DNA of 64,000 nucleotides from Psychrobacter cibarius (GTDB taxonomy: Bacteria; Pseudomonadota; Gammaproteobacteria; Pseudomonadales; Moraxellaceae), in the NCBI GenBank assembly GCA_030686115.1, contig CP131612.1:1860001-1924000 (forward strand), given 5' to 3'. The notes under the pieces are model-generated. The model saw only the letters and a list, made by a program, of their open reading frames with translations. It did no database searches and was not told the DNA's origin. Every line of letters begins with the position of its first letter. Positions within the stretch are counted from its first letter, which is position 1. The position numbers and the translations under genes were made by a program. Shown here piece after piece: positions 27,307 through 37,103 of the stretch.

Positions 27307-28614
27307 TTAAATCCGATGTTTCTCTTGGATAAACCATTGCTCAATCACACTATTAGCAGGATCATGATTACTCTGCTGTTGTAATAAGTACTTTGTGGCG
27401 ACGAGATCTTTTAATTGCTCAGCATAGGCACGCGGTTGCAATAGCCGCATGACCGTACGACAGATATTGTCACCACTCGCCTGCTCTTGGATCAGCTCAG
27501 GAACGATTGCAGTATTAGCCAAAATATTGGGCAGCGCCACATAAGGCACTTTGACCAAGCGTTTGGCAATCTGATAGGTGAGCTTATTTAATTGATAAAC
27601 CACCACCATCGGTCGCTCTAACAGCATCGCCTCTAGCGTTGCAGTGCCAGATGCTAGCATTACAATATCTGAGGCTGCCATCGCTTGTTGGCTAAAGGCT
27701 GGCTGGCTAACATCATAAACCACAACGATGGCAGCACGTAGTTGCTCTGAGCGCTGATCAATAACATCTTGGACGATATATTGGTGATTCTGATCGACGG
27801 TCGGAATGATAAAGCACAGCTTGGGGTCAAGCAATATCAACTTTTGAATACCATCTAACATCAATGGCAAAATAGCCGTGATTTCACCGCGCCGAGAGCC
27901 TGGCATCACACAAATAAGCTGGCTGACATCGTCAAATCGTTCAATAAAAAACTGCTGCAAGCCATCGTTGTGCCAAACCAGCTCACTACGGCGCTGATTG
28001 ATCGGTGTCTCTAATAATGTTTGATCGATCGTACGCAACAGCGGATGACCAACACATATTGCTGGATGATTATGACGCTCATAAACGGACAGCTCAAAGG
28101 GGAACAAACACAACACAAGGTCGGTCGCCGCTTTGATATTATGAATACGTGACTCACGCCATGCCCAAATAGAAGGGCTGACATACTGCACGCAGAATAC
28201 GCCTTGCGGTTTTAATTTTTTAGCCACTCTAAGATTAAAATCAGGCGCATCAATGCCAATAAACCAATCAATATCAGCGGCTTTAAATGCGCTCAGTAAT
28301 TCACGGCGCGCTTTAAGCAAGTCAGGTAATTGCGCCATGACTTCTACCAAACCCATTACTGCCAAACGCTCTAACGGAAAAATGCTGTGCAGCCCTTGCG
28401 CTTGCATCTTTGTACCACCGACGCCGACCCACACAATATCATCGCGTAGATTATTCATTTGCTGCATGAAGTCTGCGCCCAAGCTATCCCCTGACACCTC
28501 ACCTGCGACGATACCGATGACCAATGGCACAGTCTGTAATTCAGCACTTCGAATTTCAGTCTCTGTTTGGTCTATAAAGTTATGATATTGATCAGGCGTA
28601 GCAGAATCTGTCAT
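27307..28614 (-). CDS. lpxB: Lipid A disaccharide synthase LpxB
   Basis: LpxB joins UDP-2,3-diacylglucosamine and lipid X into the disaccharide of lipid A at the inner membrane. The 435 residues have GEVSGDSLGADFM near residue 38, the middle segment YVSPSIWAWRESR, CLFPFE, VGHPL, VMPGSRRGEI and the C-terminal ASGTATLEAML sugar-nucleotide binding region. It is about 50 residues longer than E. coli LpxB, partly from an N-terminal extension. It is co-oriented with rnhB. Confidence 0.96.
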   Translation of the reverse strand: MTDSATPDQYHNFIDQTETEIRSAELQTVPLVIGIVAGEVSGDSLGADFMQQMNNLRDDIVWVGVGGTKMQAQGLHSIFPLERLAVMGLVEVMAQLPDLLKARRELLSAFKAADIDWFIGIDAPDFNLRVAKKLKPQGVFCVQYVSPSIWAWRESRIHNIKAATDLVLCLFPFELSVYERHNHPAICVGHPLLRTIDQTLLETPINQRRSELVWHNDGLQQFFIERFDDVSQLICVMPGSRRGEITAILPLMLDGIQKLILLDPKLCFIIPTVDQNHQYIVQDVIDQRSEQLRAAIVVVYDVSQPAFSQQAMAASDIVMLASGTATLEAMLLERPMVVVYQLNKLTYQIAKRLVKVPYVALPNILANTAIVPELIQEQASGDNICRTVMRLLQPRAYAEQLKDLVATKYLLQQQSNHDPANSVIEQWFIQEKHRI

Positions 28615-29041
28615 GACAAGCTCTCGATATTAAAAAATACAATAAATGCATATAAAATAAATGAATGATTATTATAAAATACGACGCATAAAATCTGCGC
28701 GAAAGCTCTGTGATACCTAAGCATTCGCCATACTCACTATTTTATCGTCATACCTTTTATATTGTCATCATACGTGACGATGATACAAATAGCTAAATTA
28801 GCTGATAAAAGCCAGAAATGACCACTTAACGGGTTAGTTCGTTTTTCTATACGGACAGATAAATTGAGTAACAATCTTGCTTGTTGAAGCGCTCATATAC
28901 GATTAGCGCTGAACAAGTATAACTAAGTTTTGGTTTCCTCATTCCAGTTATCAGTCAATTAACTGCGCGACTGCCCTTGTCAACCAACACTTTTGTCCGC
29001 ATAATGAAACTCCCTATAAATCAGCTAGACGATATATAACC
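28615..29041. other. 427-base divergent intergenic region (lpxB / DAHP synthase)
   Basis: No gene seen. AT-rich with likely promoters for both directions. I looked for an aromatic leader peptide before the DAHP synthase gene and did not find one. Confidence 0.5.
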
Positions 29042-30124
29042 ATGACAACATCAGTTACCCATAATGCAGATATTGACGACGTGAATATTGAAAAGTTCAT
29101 TCCTTTGATCACTCCCGCTGAGCTAAAAACTGAGCTACCTTTATCAGATGCAGCCTATAAAACCGTATTAAACGGTCGTAATACCATCCAAAACATCTTG
29201 GACGGTAAAGACAAGCGCCTCTTTGTGGTCATCGGCCCCTGCTCTATTCATGATATCAAAGCCGCTCACGAATATGCCGATCGTTTGGCCATATTAGCAA
29301 AAGAAATCGAAGATAGCGTGTTCGTTGTGATGCGCGTATATTTTGAAAAGCCGCGCACAACCGTTGGCTGGAAAGGCATGATTAATGACCCTGATATGAA
29401 CGATAGCTTCGATATTGAAAAAGGTCTGCGTACTGCCCGTAAGCTACTGCTCGATTTGAATGAAAAAGGTCTGCCTTGCGCCACCGAAGCATTAGACCCG
29501 AATACCCCGCAGTACATGCAGGATTTGATCAGCTGGTCAGCGATTGGCGCACGTACCACTGAGAGCCAAACGCATCGTGAAATGAGTTCAGGCTTATCGT
29601 GCCCAGTAGGCTTCAAGAATGGAACAGACGGCGGCATGACGGTCGCTGTTAACGCAATGCAAGCCGTAAAAGAAGGTCATAGCTTCTTGGGTTTATCTGC
29701 AGATGGCAAAGTCTCAATCATCAAGTCTAAAGGCAACCCTTACGCGCACGTGGTACTTCGCGGTGGTAACGGCAAGCCCAACTATGACGAGACTGCGGTT
29801 GCACAAGTGGAAAACGAGCTGGCAAAAGGCAAAACCAATAGCAAGATTATGATTGACTCAAGCCATGCCAACTCAGGTAAAGACCCATATCTACAGCCGA
29901 TGGTTATCCAAAACGTTGCAGAGCAAATTCAAAACGGCAATAAATCTATCATTGGTATGATGATTGAGAGTCATCTAAAGGGCGGCAATCAAAAACTGAC
30001 GGCTGACTTAAGCCAGCTCGAATATGGCAAGTCTATCACTGACGGTTGCTTAGATTGGGATAGTACGGTCACTGCCCTGTATAATCTACGTGATATGGTC
30101 AAAGACGTTTTGCCGAATCGTTAA
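29042..30124 (+). CDS. 3-deoxy-7-phosphoheptulonate (DAHP) synthase, class I
   Basis: This enzyme condenses phosphoenolpyruvate with erythrose 4-phosphate, the first step of the shikimate pathway. The 360 residues are typical of the E. coli AroF/AroG/AroH type: GPCSIHD, KPRTTVGWKGMINDP, ARTTESQTHREMSSG, PVGFKNGTDG, and DSSHANSGKD with metal ligands. I cannot tell from sequence alone which aromatic amino acid gives feedback, so no letter is assigned. A strong terminator follows. Confidence 0.95.
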   Translation: MTTSVTHNADIDDVNIEKFIPLITPAELKTELPLSDAAYKTVLNGRNTIQNILDGKDKRLFVVIGPCSIHDIKAAHEYADRLAILAKEIEDSVFVVMRVYFEKPRTTVGWKGMINDPDMNDSFDIEKGLRTARKLLLDLNEKGLPCATEALDPNTPQYMQDLISWSAIGARTTESQTHREMSSGLSCPVGFKNGTDGGMTVAVNAMQAVKEGHSFLGLSADGKVSIIKSKGNPYAHVVLRGGNGKPNYDETAVAQVENELAKGKTNSKIMIDSSHANSGKDPYLQPMVIQNVAEQIQNGNKSIIGMMIESHLKGGNQKLTADLSQLEYGKSITDGCLDWDSTVTALYNLRDMVKDVLPNR

Positions 30125-30190
30125 TTTTTAATAACGATTGCCCATAAACACAGGTTATTAAGTTTTTTAAGCATTATTAAGCGTTCAATA

Positions 30191-30228
30191 AAAAAGCCCG
30201 TCCGATACTATTATCGGACGGGCTTTTT
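30191..30228. terminator. Perfect bidirectional hairpin terminator
   Basis: A 17-bp perfect stem (30191-30207 with 30212-30228) with a CTAT loop, core GCCCGTCCGATA, flanked by A5 and T5. It serves both the DAHP synthase gene and the convergent pepN gene. Confidence 0.95.
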
Positions 30229-30274
30229 CTTATAAAATAATTTAGTTTATTGTTATAGAGTCATTTAATTTACC

Positions 30275-32917
30275 CTACTCGCTCGCTGATCCTAAAACAC
30301 TGTTTAGACTTTCAAGTACATGCTTAGAAGAAGCCTGCTTTTGCAACTCAATCAACCGCTCATGCGCCATTTGACGACGTGGCTCAGCCAAGGTATTCCA
30401 ACGCGCTAGCACTTGCAATAAGCGCGACGCCAAAACAGGATTGGCATCATCCAACTTTTTAATCACACCAATATAAAGCTCTAACCCTTCTGCCGTCCAT
30501 AAAGTCGTTGGCTGCGAGGTGAAGGCGCTGACCACTGAGCGTACACGATTGGGCGTATTCCAATCAAAATCTGCGTGAGCGATCAAGGATTGGATAGTAT
30601 CAGCGGTGACAGTATCAGCAGACGCTTGCACACTAAACCATAAATCGATGACCAAATCATTATTTTGGAAACGATTATAAAAGTCCGCCAAATACTCATC
30701 AGCATTTAGCAGTTGATGATTGACCATCGCTTTCAACGCACCGAAACGCTCTGTCATACAGCTTGCATCATCATACTGCTGCTGCGCCCATTCATCTGCG
30801 CCATCGACATTTGCGGTCAGCGCCATATCGAGCACCACATTACGCAAGGCACGGATGCCACGAGCTTCGGCATTATCTTCATAAGACTGCATAGGTAGCT
30901 GCTCATAAAGCTCAGACCATTGATCTTTTAGCGCCTCTGCAAGCTGCTGATACAAGTCGTCGCGCTGCGCTTTCACCAATGCTGGATCGTAATTTTTATG
31001 AATAGCAGACGCCAGCTCTTGCGCTGATGGAATATCAAGCAAGCGGGCAGCCAACATCGCATCCTCAGCCGCGAGCACAGGCAATGTCTGCGCTAGTGCT
31101 TGCAGATAGATGTCAGGACTGCTCTTCTCGCCTTGACCTTGCAGCAAGATACGATTGACCAGCATCTGCGTCACTTGCCAGCGGTTAAAACCATTAGTTT
31201 CATGTTTGAGCAAAAATGCCAAATCTGCATCTTGATAATCATAATTGAGCTGTACTGGCGCACTAAAATCACGTAGCAAAGATACAACAGGCTCACGCGC
31301 TACATGTTCGAAGGTAAAGGTTTGCGTGGCTTGATCGAGTAGCAGCATACGCTCAGCCACAATGTCACCAGTGTCTTTATCAAATAGCGCAGTCGCTACC
31401 GGAATAGGCAAAGGTTTTGGCGCAGCAAAGCCACTGACATGACGGGTTTGCTGACTTAACGTAATCATCAGTGTCTGCGCTGCATGGTCATAATATTGAT
31501 GACCAGAAACCATTGGTGTGCCCGGCTGACGATACCAGTCGATGAAGCTTTCAATCTTGCTATCCGTGATGCTAAGCGCTGACAAAAAGTCCTCAACCGT
31601 CACCGCTTGCCCATCATAACGACGGAAATACTCATCCGTGCCTTTACGAAAATTCTCGGCTCCTAACGTATTGGCAATCATGCGTACGATTTCAGCGCCT
31701 TTCTCATAAACAGTCGTCGTATAAAAATTATTAATCTCGACAAAACTCTCAGGGCGTACCGGGTGTGCCAATGGTCCTGCATCCTCCGCAAACTGATGAG
31801 CACGCAAGGTCGCCACATCGTCGATACGCTGTACGGCACTCGACTGCTGATCCGCTGAGAATGATTGATCGCGGTAAACGGTAAAGCCTTCTTTTAAGCA
31901 CAATTGAAACCAATCACGGCAAGTGATGCGATTGCCTGTCCAGTTATGAAAATACTCATGGGCAATGATGGCTTTCACACTAAAGCTACGCGCATCCGTT
32001 GTCGTCTCAGGACTGGATAACACACAAGCGGTGTTAAAAATATTTAGACCCTTGTTTTCCATTGCGCCCATATTAAATTGACTCACGGCAACAATCATAT
32101 AACGGTCTAAATCATACGCACGACCATAATTGACCTCATCCCATTTCATCGAATCTTTCAACGCTTGCATACCGACATCACATTTATCGATGTCAGCAGA
32201 CTTTGCGTATATTTCCAGCAACACCTCACGACCTTCGTTGGTGGTATAATAATCCGTTAATACGTCTAAATCAGCGACAACGCAGGCAAATAGATAGCTT
32301 GGTTTATTGGTTGGATCATGCCATATCGCATAATGACGGTCTGGGGCATCTGCCACCTCACCCGCTTCAACCAAGTTACCATTGGCCAATAGTGTTGGAT
32401 AACGCTTATCCGCCTCAAGACGCGTGGTAAATATCGCCAATACATCGGGGCGGTCTGGATAAAAGGTAATCTTGCGAAAACCTTCCGGCTCACACTGGGT
32501 GACAAACATCGTCTCATCACCACTTCCCGCCATATAGAACCCTTCAAGTGCGGTATTGGTCTGCGGACAGATGCGTACTTGAATCTCTAAAACAAGCTCA
32601 TCAGGTGCATTAGCAATCGTCAACGTGCCTGCTTGTTGTTGATAATCCTCAGCCGTCAATGGCTTATCATTCATCGTAATGGCGATCAGCTCCAACTCCT
32701 CACCAAACAATACGAGATCTCCTGCTGTTTGACGTACCATCTTCAGTGTGCTGTCTAACTGTGCATGATTTTCAAACAGTTTAATATCTAAATCAACCGT
32801 TTCCACATCAAAGCTAGGTTTCTGGTAATCTTTTAAATTAATTTTACTTGGTGTATGCGGTGGCACATCTGGCATATCAGGATTAATGATTTGAGCATCA
32901 GTTTCAGCAATAGACAT
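30275..32917 (-). CDS. pepN: Aminopeptidase N
   Basis: PepN is the main cytosolic broad-specificity aminopeptidase of the M1 family. The 880 residues include the substrate-binding GAMEN (284-288), zinc motif HEYFH (320-324) and the third ligand E343 in LKEGFTVYRDQ. N-terminal beta domain, thermolysin-like catalytic domain, Ig-like domain and a long helical C-terminal domain are in the order and size of E. coli PepN (870). It appears to be a single-gene unit. Confidence 0.97.
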   Translation of the reverse strand: MSIAETDAQIINPDMPDVPPHTPSKINLKDYQKPSFDVETVDLDIKLFENHAQLDSTLKMVRQTAGDLVLFGEELELIAITMNDKPLTAEDYQQQAGTLTIANAPDELVLEIQVRICPQTNTALEGFYMAGSGDETMFVTQCEPEGFRKITFYPDRPDVLAIFTTRLEADKRYPTLLANGNLVEAGEVADAPDRHYAIWHDPTNKPSYLFACVVADLDVLTDYYTTNEGREVLLEIYAKSADIDKCDVGMQALKDSMKWDEVNYGRAYDLDRYMIVAVSQFNMGAMENKGLNIFNTACVLSSPETTTDARSFSVKAIIAHEYFHNWTGNRITCRDWFQLCLKEGFTVYRDQSFSADQQSSAVQRIDDVATLRAHQFAEDAGPLAHPVRPESFVEINNFYTTTVYEKGAEIVRMIANTLGAENFRKGTDEYFRRYDGQAVTVEDFLSALSITDSKIESFIDWYRQPGTPMVSGHQYYDHAAQTLMITLSQQTRHVSGFAAPKPLPIPVATALFDKDTGDIVAERMLLLDQATQTFTFEHVAREPVVSLLRDFSAPVQLNYDYQDADLAFLLKHETNGFNRWQVTQMLVNRILLQGQGEKSSPDIYLQALAQTLPVLAAEDAMLAARLLDIPSAQELASAIHKNYDPALVKAQRDDLYQQLAEALKDQWSELYEQLPMQSYEDNAEARGIRALRNVVLDMALTANVDGADEWAQQQYDDASCMTERFGALKAMVNHQLLNADEYLADFYNRFQNNDLVIDLWFSVQASADTVTADTIQSLIAHADFDWNTPNRVRSVVSAFTSQPTTLWTAEGLELYIGVIKKLDDANPVLASRLLQVLARWNTLAEPRRQMAHERLIELQKQASSKHVLESLNSVLGSASE

Positions 32918-33270
32918 GGGTATTCCTATTATTATTTATGGCAAAAAATATATATGGTAAAAAGCGTGATAATTTAGGTTAAGGCAGGTCGTCAATTAGC
33001 ATAATCTTATGACCATCAACATGATAATGGTATCTTGCTACATTGACCTAAACTGCCAAATTTCAAGAGCAGGTCCCAATTTTATTATGTCCATCGTCCA
33101 TGACACTTATCAAAATGCGATGGCAATGAGAGAGTCGATATATCAAAAGAATGAGAGAGTCGACATATTAAAAGAGCAGCATAATCAGCATCAATCACCC
33201 ATTGGATAATCGCGATTAAAATGATTTAATAGGGTCACTGATGACCAACACTCGATAAACGGCCTATTAT
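32918..33270. other. 353-base intergenic region upstream of pepN
   Basis: Divergent promoter region. A 66-codon open frame at 33009-33209 has no ribosome binding site or recognisable protein features and is not accepted as a gene. Confidence 0.5.
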
Positions 33271-33867
33271 ATGATAAAGCAAACTGCCAGTCGCTCAGAC
33301 ATTACGTTACCATTATTGATAGATTACGTTGAAGCTCTTTTGCCCTCACTAACCATACAAGCGAACGCATCCACAACCATTGAATCTACTGATAATGACA
33401 CTGAGTTGCTGTGGGTCGTCCCAGACCAAAATGCGCGGTTAGCATTAAAGACACTACTAAAAAATACCCGCTCACCACAAATATCGACACTATTAGAGCT
33501 CAATCAACGACAATTGCCTGAACGTTATGAGCTCGCCTGTTTTTGGTTACCCACACTCTCACCAGAGTTGCTGCAGCAGTATATTCCGCTGCTCATGCGC
33601 TATCGAGATCTTTATGCGGCACACCTGCTCATCGCCCTTGATGGCACCCTAGATTTAAAAGCTTATGGCTTTACCCCATTTGATATCTTGCATGAGCCAT
33701 CTTTAGAGATGAATACTACTGAGCAAACAGAGCAGCCTTTATCTGTAAAGTCATCAGCGTCCGCCAGACTTTGGCAGTTCAATTTATATGATTATAAACA
33801 GCTGCCAAATTGGTTAAATGCGGATTATTGGGCCAATCCTGAAAATTGGGGCAAGCACCGCTGGTAG
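33271..33867 (+). CDS. Conserved hypothetical protein (possibly DUF6231)
   Basis: 198 residues, no signal peptide or membrane segment. It has an ELLWVVPDQNARLALKTLL segment and RYRDLYAAHLLIALDGTLDLKAYGF in the middle, and a Trp-rich C-terminus (LPNWLNADYWANPENWGKHRW region). It reminds me of a small family in Pseudomonas and Acinetobacter annotated as DUF6231, but I am not certain. A poorly ordered Glu/Thr/Ser stretch lies near residues 147-165. Function unknown. Confidence 0.65.
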   Translation: MIKQTASRSDITLPLLIDYVEALLPSLTIQANASTTIESTDNDTELLWVVPDQNARLALKTLLKNTRSPQISTLLELNQRQLPERYELACFWLPTLSPELLQQYIPLLMRYRDLYAAHLLIALDGTLDLKAYGFTPFDILHEPSLEMNTTEQTEQPLSVKSSASARLWQFNLYDYKQLPNWLNADYWANPENWGKHRW

Positions 33868-34022
33868 TAGATCTCATATCTATCTGTAAATTCTAGCATT
33901 ATTTACAGTAATACTACTTACATAAAGTAACATTTAGTATATGATAGATAGCAATTGCCTAAGTTTTATCGTAAGCAGTTCAAAAAAACAATTTTAATTA
34001 ATTAAAATTTTAGGAGCTCATT

Positions 34023-34541
34023 ATGTCAACCAGTTTTTCTAAGATCGCAGCCCTCGCTGTATTATCAAGCGCTGTGGCACTAACCACAGGTTGTGCGACC
34101 AAACGTGCTACCTCTGAAGTCGTGGTTGCCCCACTAGGTATCCCAGGTGGTCAAGTTGGATACACTGGCGCAGTCATCGTAGATAACTCAAGCGCGGTTA
34201 TTATGGGCGCTGAAAACCTACAGGCGGTTGTTTACTTTGCTTTTGATAGCAGCGAAATTACTTCACAAGCAGCAAGCATTCTTAATCAACATGCCAGCTT
34301 GCTCAACTCAAATCCAGCAGCCAGCGTTGTTATCGCAGGTAACACTGATGATCGTGGTAGCCGTGAATACAACATGGCACTAGGTGAGCGCCGTGCTGCT
34401 GCAGCACGTGATTACCTTGCTACTCAAGGCGTCGCAGTAAACAATATCCGCGTCATCAGCTATGGTGAAGAGCGCCCTGCTGCCGCTGGTAATACTGAAG
34501 AAGCTTATGCACTAAATCGCCGTGCTGAATTGTCTTACTAA
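34023..34541 (+). CDS. pal: Peptidoglycan-associated lipoprotein (Pal-like, OmpA C-terminal domain)
   Basis: Pal anchors the outer membrane to peptidoglycan as part of the Tol-Pal system. The 172-residue product has a lipoprotein signal with lipobox TTGC (cysteine near residue 24) and an OmpA-like domain from about 68 to 172. That domain carries YFAFDSSEI, NTDDRGSREYN with the diaminopimelate-binding Asp and Arg, and ALNRRAEL. The length equals E. coli Pal (173). The tolQRAB genes are not in the window, so another OmpA-type lipoprotein is an alternative. An AGGAGC lies just before the ATG. Confidence 0.85.
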   Translation: MSTSFSKIAALAVLSSAVALTTGCATKRATSEVVVAPLGIPGGQVGYTGAVIVDNSSAVIMGAENLQAVVYFAFDSSEITSQAASILNQHASLLNSNPAASVVIAGNTDDRGSREYNMALGERRAAAARDYLATQGVAVNNIRVISYGEERPAAAGNTEEAYALNRRAELSY

Positions 34542-34591
34542 CACCAGTAAAACTAATCACAGTCGATAAAGCTCAACATATTTTATAATTG

Positions 34592-34622
34592 AAAGCCCAG
34601 CAATAATATATCGCTGGGCTTT
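34592..34622 (+). terminator. Hairpin terminator after the Pal-like gene
   Basis: AAAGCCCAGC (34592-34601) pairs with 34613-34622 around an 11-base loop, followed by TTTTT overlap. It lies 50 bases past the stop codon. Confidence 0.8.
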
Positions 34623-34662
34623 TTGCATATTACTAAGCGAACGAATCCAATAGATATAATCA

Positions 34663-35463
34663 ATGATGCCAAGCTCTATCTTAAACCTGACCCATGTCCA
34701 ATATACCCAGCTCGATCCTGCAACGTGGTGCGCCACTGCACAAGTGAGCGAGCGTTCATTCCTCAACTTCAAAAGACTGTGGGATGAATTACTGTGGTCA
34801 TCCGCTAACAATATATCGCAAGTAAATTTTCAGAAATTTTACGAGCTTAATTGGCATTACTGCCTGTCACCAGTAAGTTTATCAACACGTGAAATGGCGC
34901 AGCATCAACGTCGCCTACAACGCAAAGGCGTTCGATTATTGCTACAACAATTACTGGCTGAGCTAAAGTTGCGCGATACTTTGGATGAGTCAAATTTCCC
35001 GTATCGGCTTAGCAGCAGTGAATATTACGTATGCTTTAGTCATACAGGCAGCAAGAATCATGATATTAATCAAAATACTGTTCAGACAATCAATAAATCA
35101 TTGAACAGTAAAGTAACAGTGGTCATTAGTCGTCACCGTCCCATTGGTATTGATATTGAAACCAATCATGTAGCATGGCACGTAGCACATCGGTTTTACT
35201 CTAAGCATGAAATAGCTGCTTTACAAGCACTATCACCACTTCAGCGTGAGACTATCGCTAAATTACTATGGCAAATAAAAGAAAGTTTTATCAAAATTTA
35301 TCAATACAAACTGGCACAAGGGTTAGGAGTAGATTACTCCTACCTGATTGCTGATTTGATTCATGCTATTAGAGAACCATCACCTTTAATGGTCATAGCA
35401 GACATTAAGTCCGATTACCGTATCGCGGTATTGTCAGCGCAACAAACCATCGTTATTTTCTAG
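34663..35463 (+). CDS. 4'-phosphopantetheinyl transferase superfamily protein
   Basis: These enzymes move phosphopantetheine from coenzyme A to carrier proteins. The 266-residue product has the two hallmark motifs, IGIDIE (161-166, metal-binding D164 and E166) and WQIKESFIK (203-211), and an upstream SHTGS (126-130). Size and motif spacing fit the Sfp/HetI type rather than the short AcpS type. No polyketide or peptide synthetase is near, so the target carrier is unknown. The gene has two adjacent ATG codons and a weak ribosome binding site. Confidence 0.85.
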   Translation: MMPSSILNLTHVQYTQLDPATWCATAQVSERSFLNFKRLWDELLWSSANNISQVNFQKFYELNWHYCLSPVSLSTREMAQHQRRLQRKGVRLLLQQLLAELKLRDTLDESNFPYRLSSSEYYVCFSHTGSKNHDINQNTVQTINKSLNSKVTVVISRHRPIGIDIETNHVAWHVAHRFYSKHEIAALQALSPLQRETIAKLLWQIKESFIKIYQYKLAQGLGVDYSYLIADLIHAIREPSPLMVIADIKSDYRIAVLSAQQTIVIF

Positions 35464-35510
35464 ATTATTTATACATATGATTCATTCTAACAACTACCCT
35501 TTCACAAACA

Positions 35511-35541
35511 AAAAAAACGACCCTAAAAAGGATCGTTTTTT
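35511..35541. terminator. Bidirectional hairpin terminator
   Basis: AAAAAACGACC and GGATCGTTTTTT pair with a single mismatch around a short A-rich loop, with A-run and T-run ends. It separates the convergent transferase and CarO-like genes. Confidence 0.8.
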
Positions 35542-35582
35542 CTTACTATTCTTCTAATAACAGTACTTAAACTGTGATTAGA

Positions 35583-36476
35583 TTAGAAACGGTAAGTTGC
35601 ACCAAGCTTAACAATTGGCATCCACTCAAGATAGTCTTTATCTTCAAGCTCACGCTCAGCAAGTTTAGCAACTTGACCAGCATTTAAGCCTGAATCTACA
35701 CCACCTGGAGTAACACCATTATCAATATTCACATTTCTTTCTGGGTCAACTGCATTTACAGTCGCGTTAGTTTTACCCATATAGGCTGCACCGATTTCGC
35801 CGAATACACCCCAGTTGTTACCGATGTTAGGACGGAAACCGATAGTACCATAAGGTGCTAGTTTGTTACGATGTTCCATAGTACCTTGTAAAGAACCTAC
35901 ACCGTTTTCGCCATCAGCAACAAACGTTCTATCGTTAATTTTGTATACGCCGCCATCTGGATTAGCAGTTACGTCGATGTCGTTGTCAGGTACAATGATA
36001 CCAGCACCCATTGTAAACCAGTTACCAGTAGGACGTAATTGCACACCTAGGTACGGGTTGCTGAAGTCAGAATCAACGTCATAGTTTACGTCGTTTGCGT
36101 CAAAGTCACCGCCGAATAGGTCAGCAACATCGCCACCAGCCCAACCAGCTTGTAATTCAGTTTTCTCATTTAGTGACCAACCGATGTTAGCACCATAACC
36201 TAGTGTACCAACTTCAGCGCTAACAGAAGCTGGGTTGATAGCAGTTTGGAAGAAAGTCTTAGTACCACCAACAACAGCACCAGTAGTATTGCGAACGATA
36301 CCAGCGTCAGCATTGTATGCATAAGCAACAGGCTCAGCTTCATATGCAACAGCAACAGGCTCAGCTTCATATACAACTGCATCGTTACCATCAACAACGA
36401 TAACAGGTTCAGCAGCTAGTGCAGCAGTTGACGCTAAAACGGCAGCAGAAATTGCTGTTAATTTAATAAGTCTCAT
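35583..36476 (-). CDS. CarO-like outer membrane porin
   Basis: 297 residues with a signal peptide (cleavage near ALA|AEP). The mature part shows the CarO pattern known from Acinetobacter: VSAEVGTLGYGANIGW at the first strands, a central KLAPYGTIGFRPNIGNNWGVFGEIGAAYMG, and a final EWMPIVKLGATYRF ending in an aromatic, as expected of a beta-barrel. CarO forms an 8-strand channel implicated in uptake of ornithine and other basic amino acids and in carbapenem entry. The start of the mature protein carries a repeated YEAEPVA unit, which is odd (see the repeat entry). ATG at 36476 follows AGGAGAGT. Confidence 0.82.
   Translation of the reverse strand: MRLIKLTAISAAVLASTAALAAEPVIVVDGNDAVVYEAEPVAVAYEAEPVAYAYNADAGIVRNTTGAVVGGTKTFFQTAINPASVSAEVGTLGYGANIGWSLNEKTELQAGWAGGDVADLFGGDFDANDVNYDVDSDFSNPYLGVQLRPTGNWFTMGAGIIVPDNDIDVTANPDGGVYKINDRTFVADGENGVGSLQGTMEHRNKLAPYGTIGFRPNIGNNWGVFGEIGAAYMGKTNATVNAVDPERNVNIDNGVTPGGVDSGLNAGQVAKLAERELEDKDYLEWMPIVKLGATYRF
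36325..36372. repeat. In-frame 27-base duplication in the CarO-like gene
   Basis: A 21-base identical sequence occurs at 36325-36345 and 36352-36372 (period 27 bases, 9 codons). It makes two YEAEPVAxA units followed by a degenerate YNADAG unit at the N-terminus of the mature porin. Confidence 0.8.
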
Positions 36477-37103
36477 AAATACTCTCCTAAAGTGTGGAAT
36501 AAGTCGCCCATAAAAAATGACAATTTAGCTTTTTTTAAATCGATCATTTTGTTGAGCAGATTAAAACAATTTTGGCCGGAAAAGTCACCCCTCTAGGAGC
36601 GCTTTTTATTTGCCGTTATGTAAAGATTGCATAGATATTGTAATAATTACTACACCAATCCGCAAAACTTCGACTTTCTGTTACACAATGCTCTTAAAGT
36701 AACTCAGCAGCGCAAACATGAATATTGGTTAGCTTAATCTTCATGTAAGGATATTACAAAATATGTCATTATAATGACCTACCTCTTTATTTAACTCAAT
36801 AACAGTTATATAGCTTATTACTACAGTTTGTTGTATTTTGTGAGATGGTGTAGTAATTATTGCTTTTAGAAAACTTTTCAGAAAAAAGTATTGGTATCAG
36901 TTTTCAATATTGTATGACTGTGTGACGTTAGTATTGATACATTTAGTATTGGCATATAGAGTAACTAGATCTTGTCTAGGCTTGATATTATGCTAAATTA
37001 GAGGTTAGGGAAAATGTGTCGCAAGGCTGCGTATTTACTTTTATCTGTTAATGCCTTGTTGTATTTCCTACTGTATTCTTTTTATTCTTATTGAGCCACT
37101 CAT
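36477..37103. promoter_or_regulatory. 627-base divergent region between the CarO-like and IclR genes
   Basis: No gene seen. It holds the CarO-like gene leader and a distant pair of inverted 16-mers, AATAATTACTACACCA at 36642-36657 and its exact complement at 36846-36861, 188 bases apart. Possible regulator-binding half sites or a looped control region. Confidence 0.5.

Noticed and set aside
28615..29041. Aromatic amino acid attenuator before the DAHP synthase gene
   Set aside because: No leader peptide with clustered Phe, Tyr or Trp codons and no convincing terminator before the start codon.
33009..33209. 66-codon frame between pepN and the conserved hypothetical
   Set aside because: No ribosome binding site and composition unlike a coding region.
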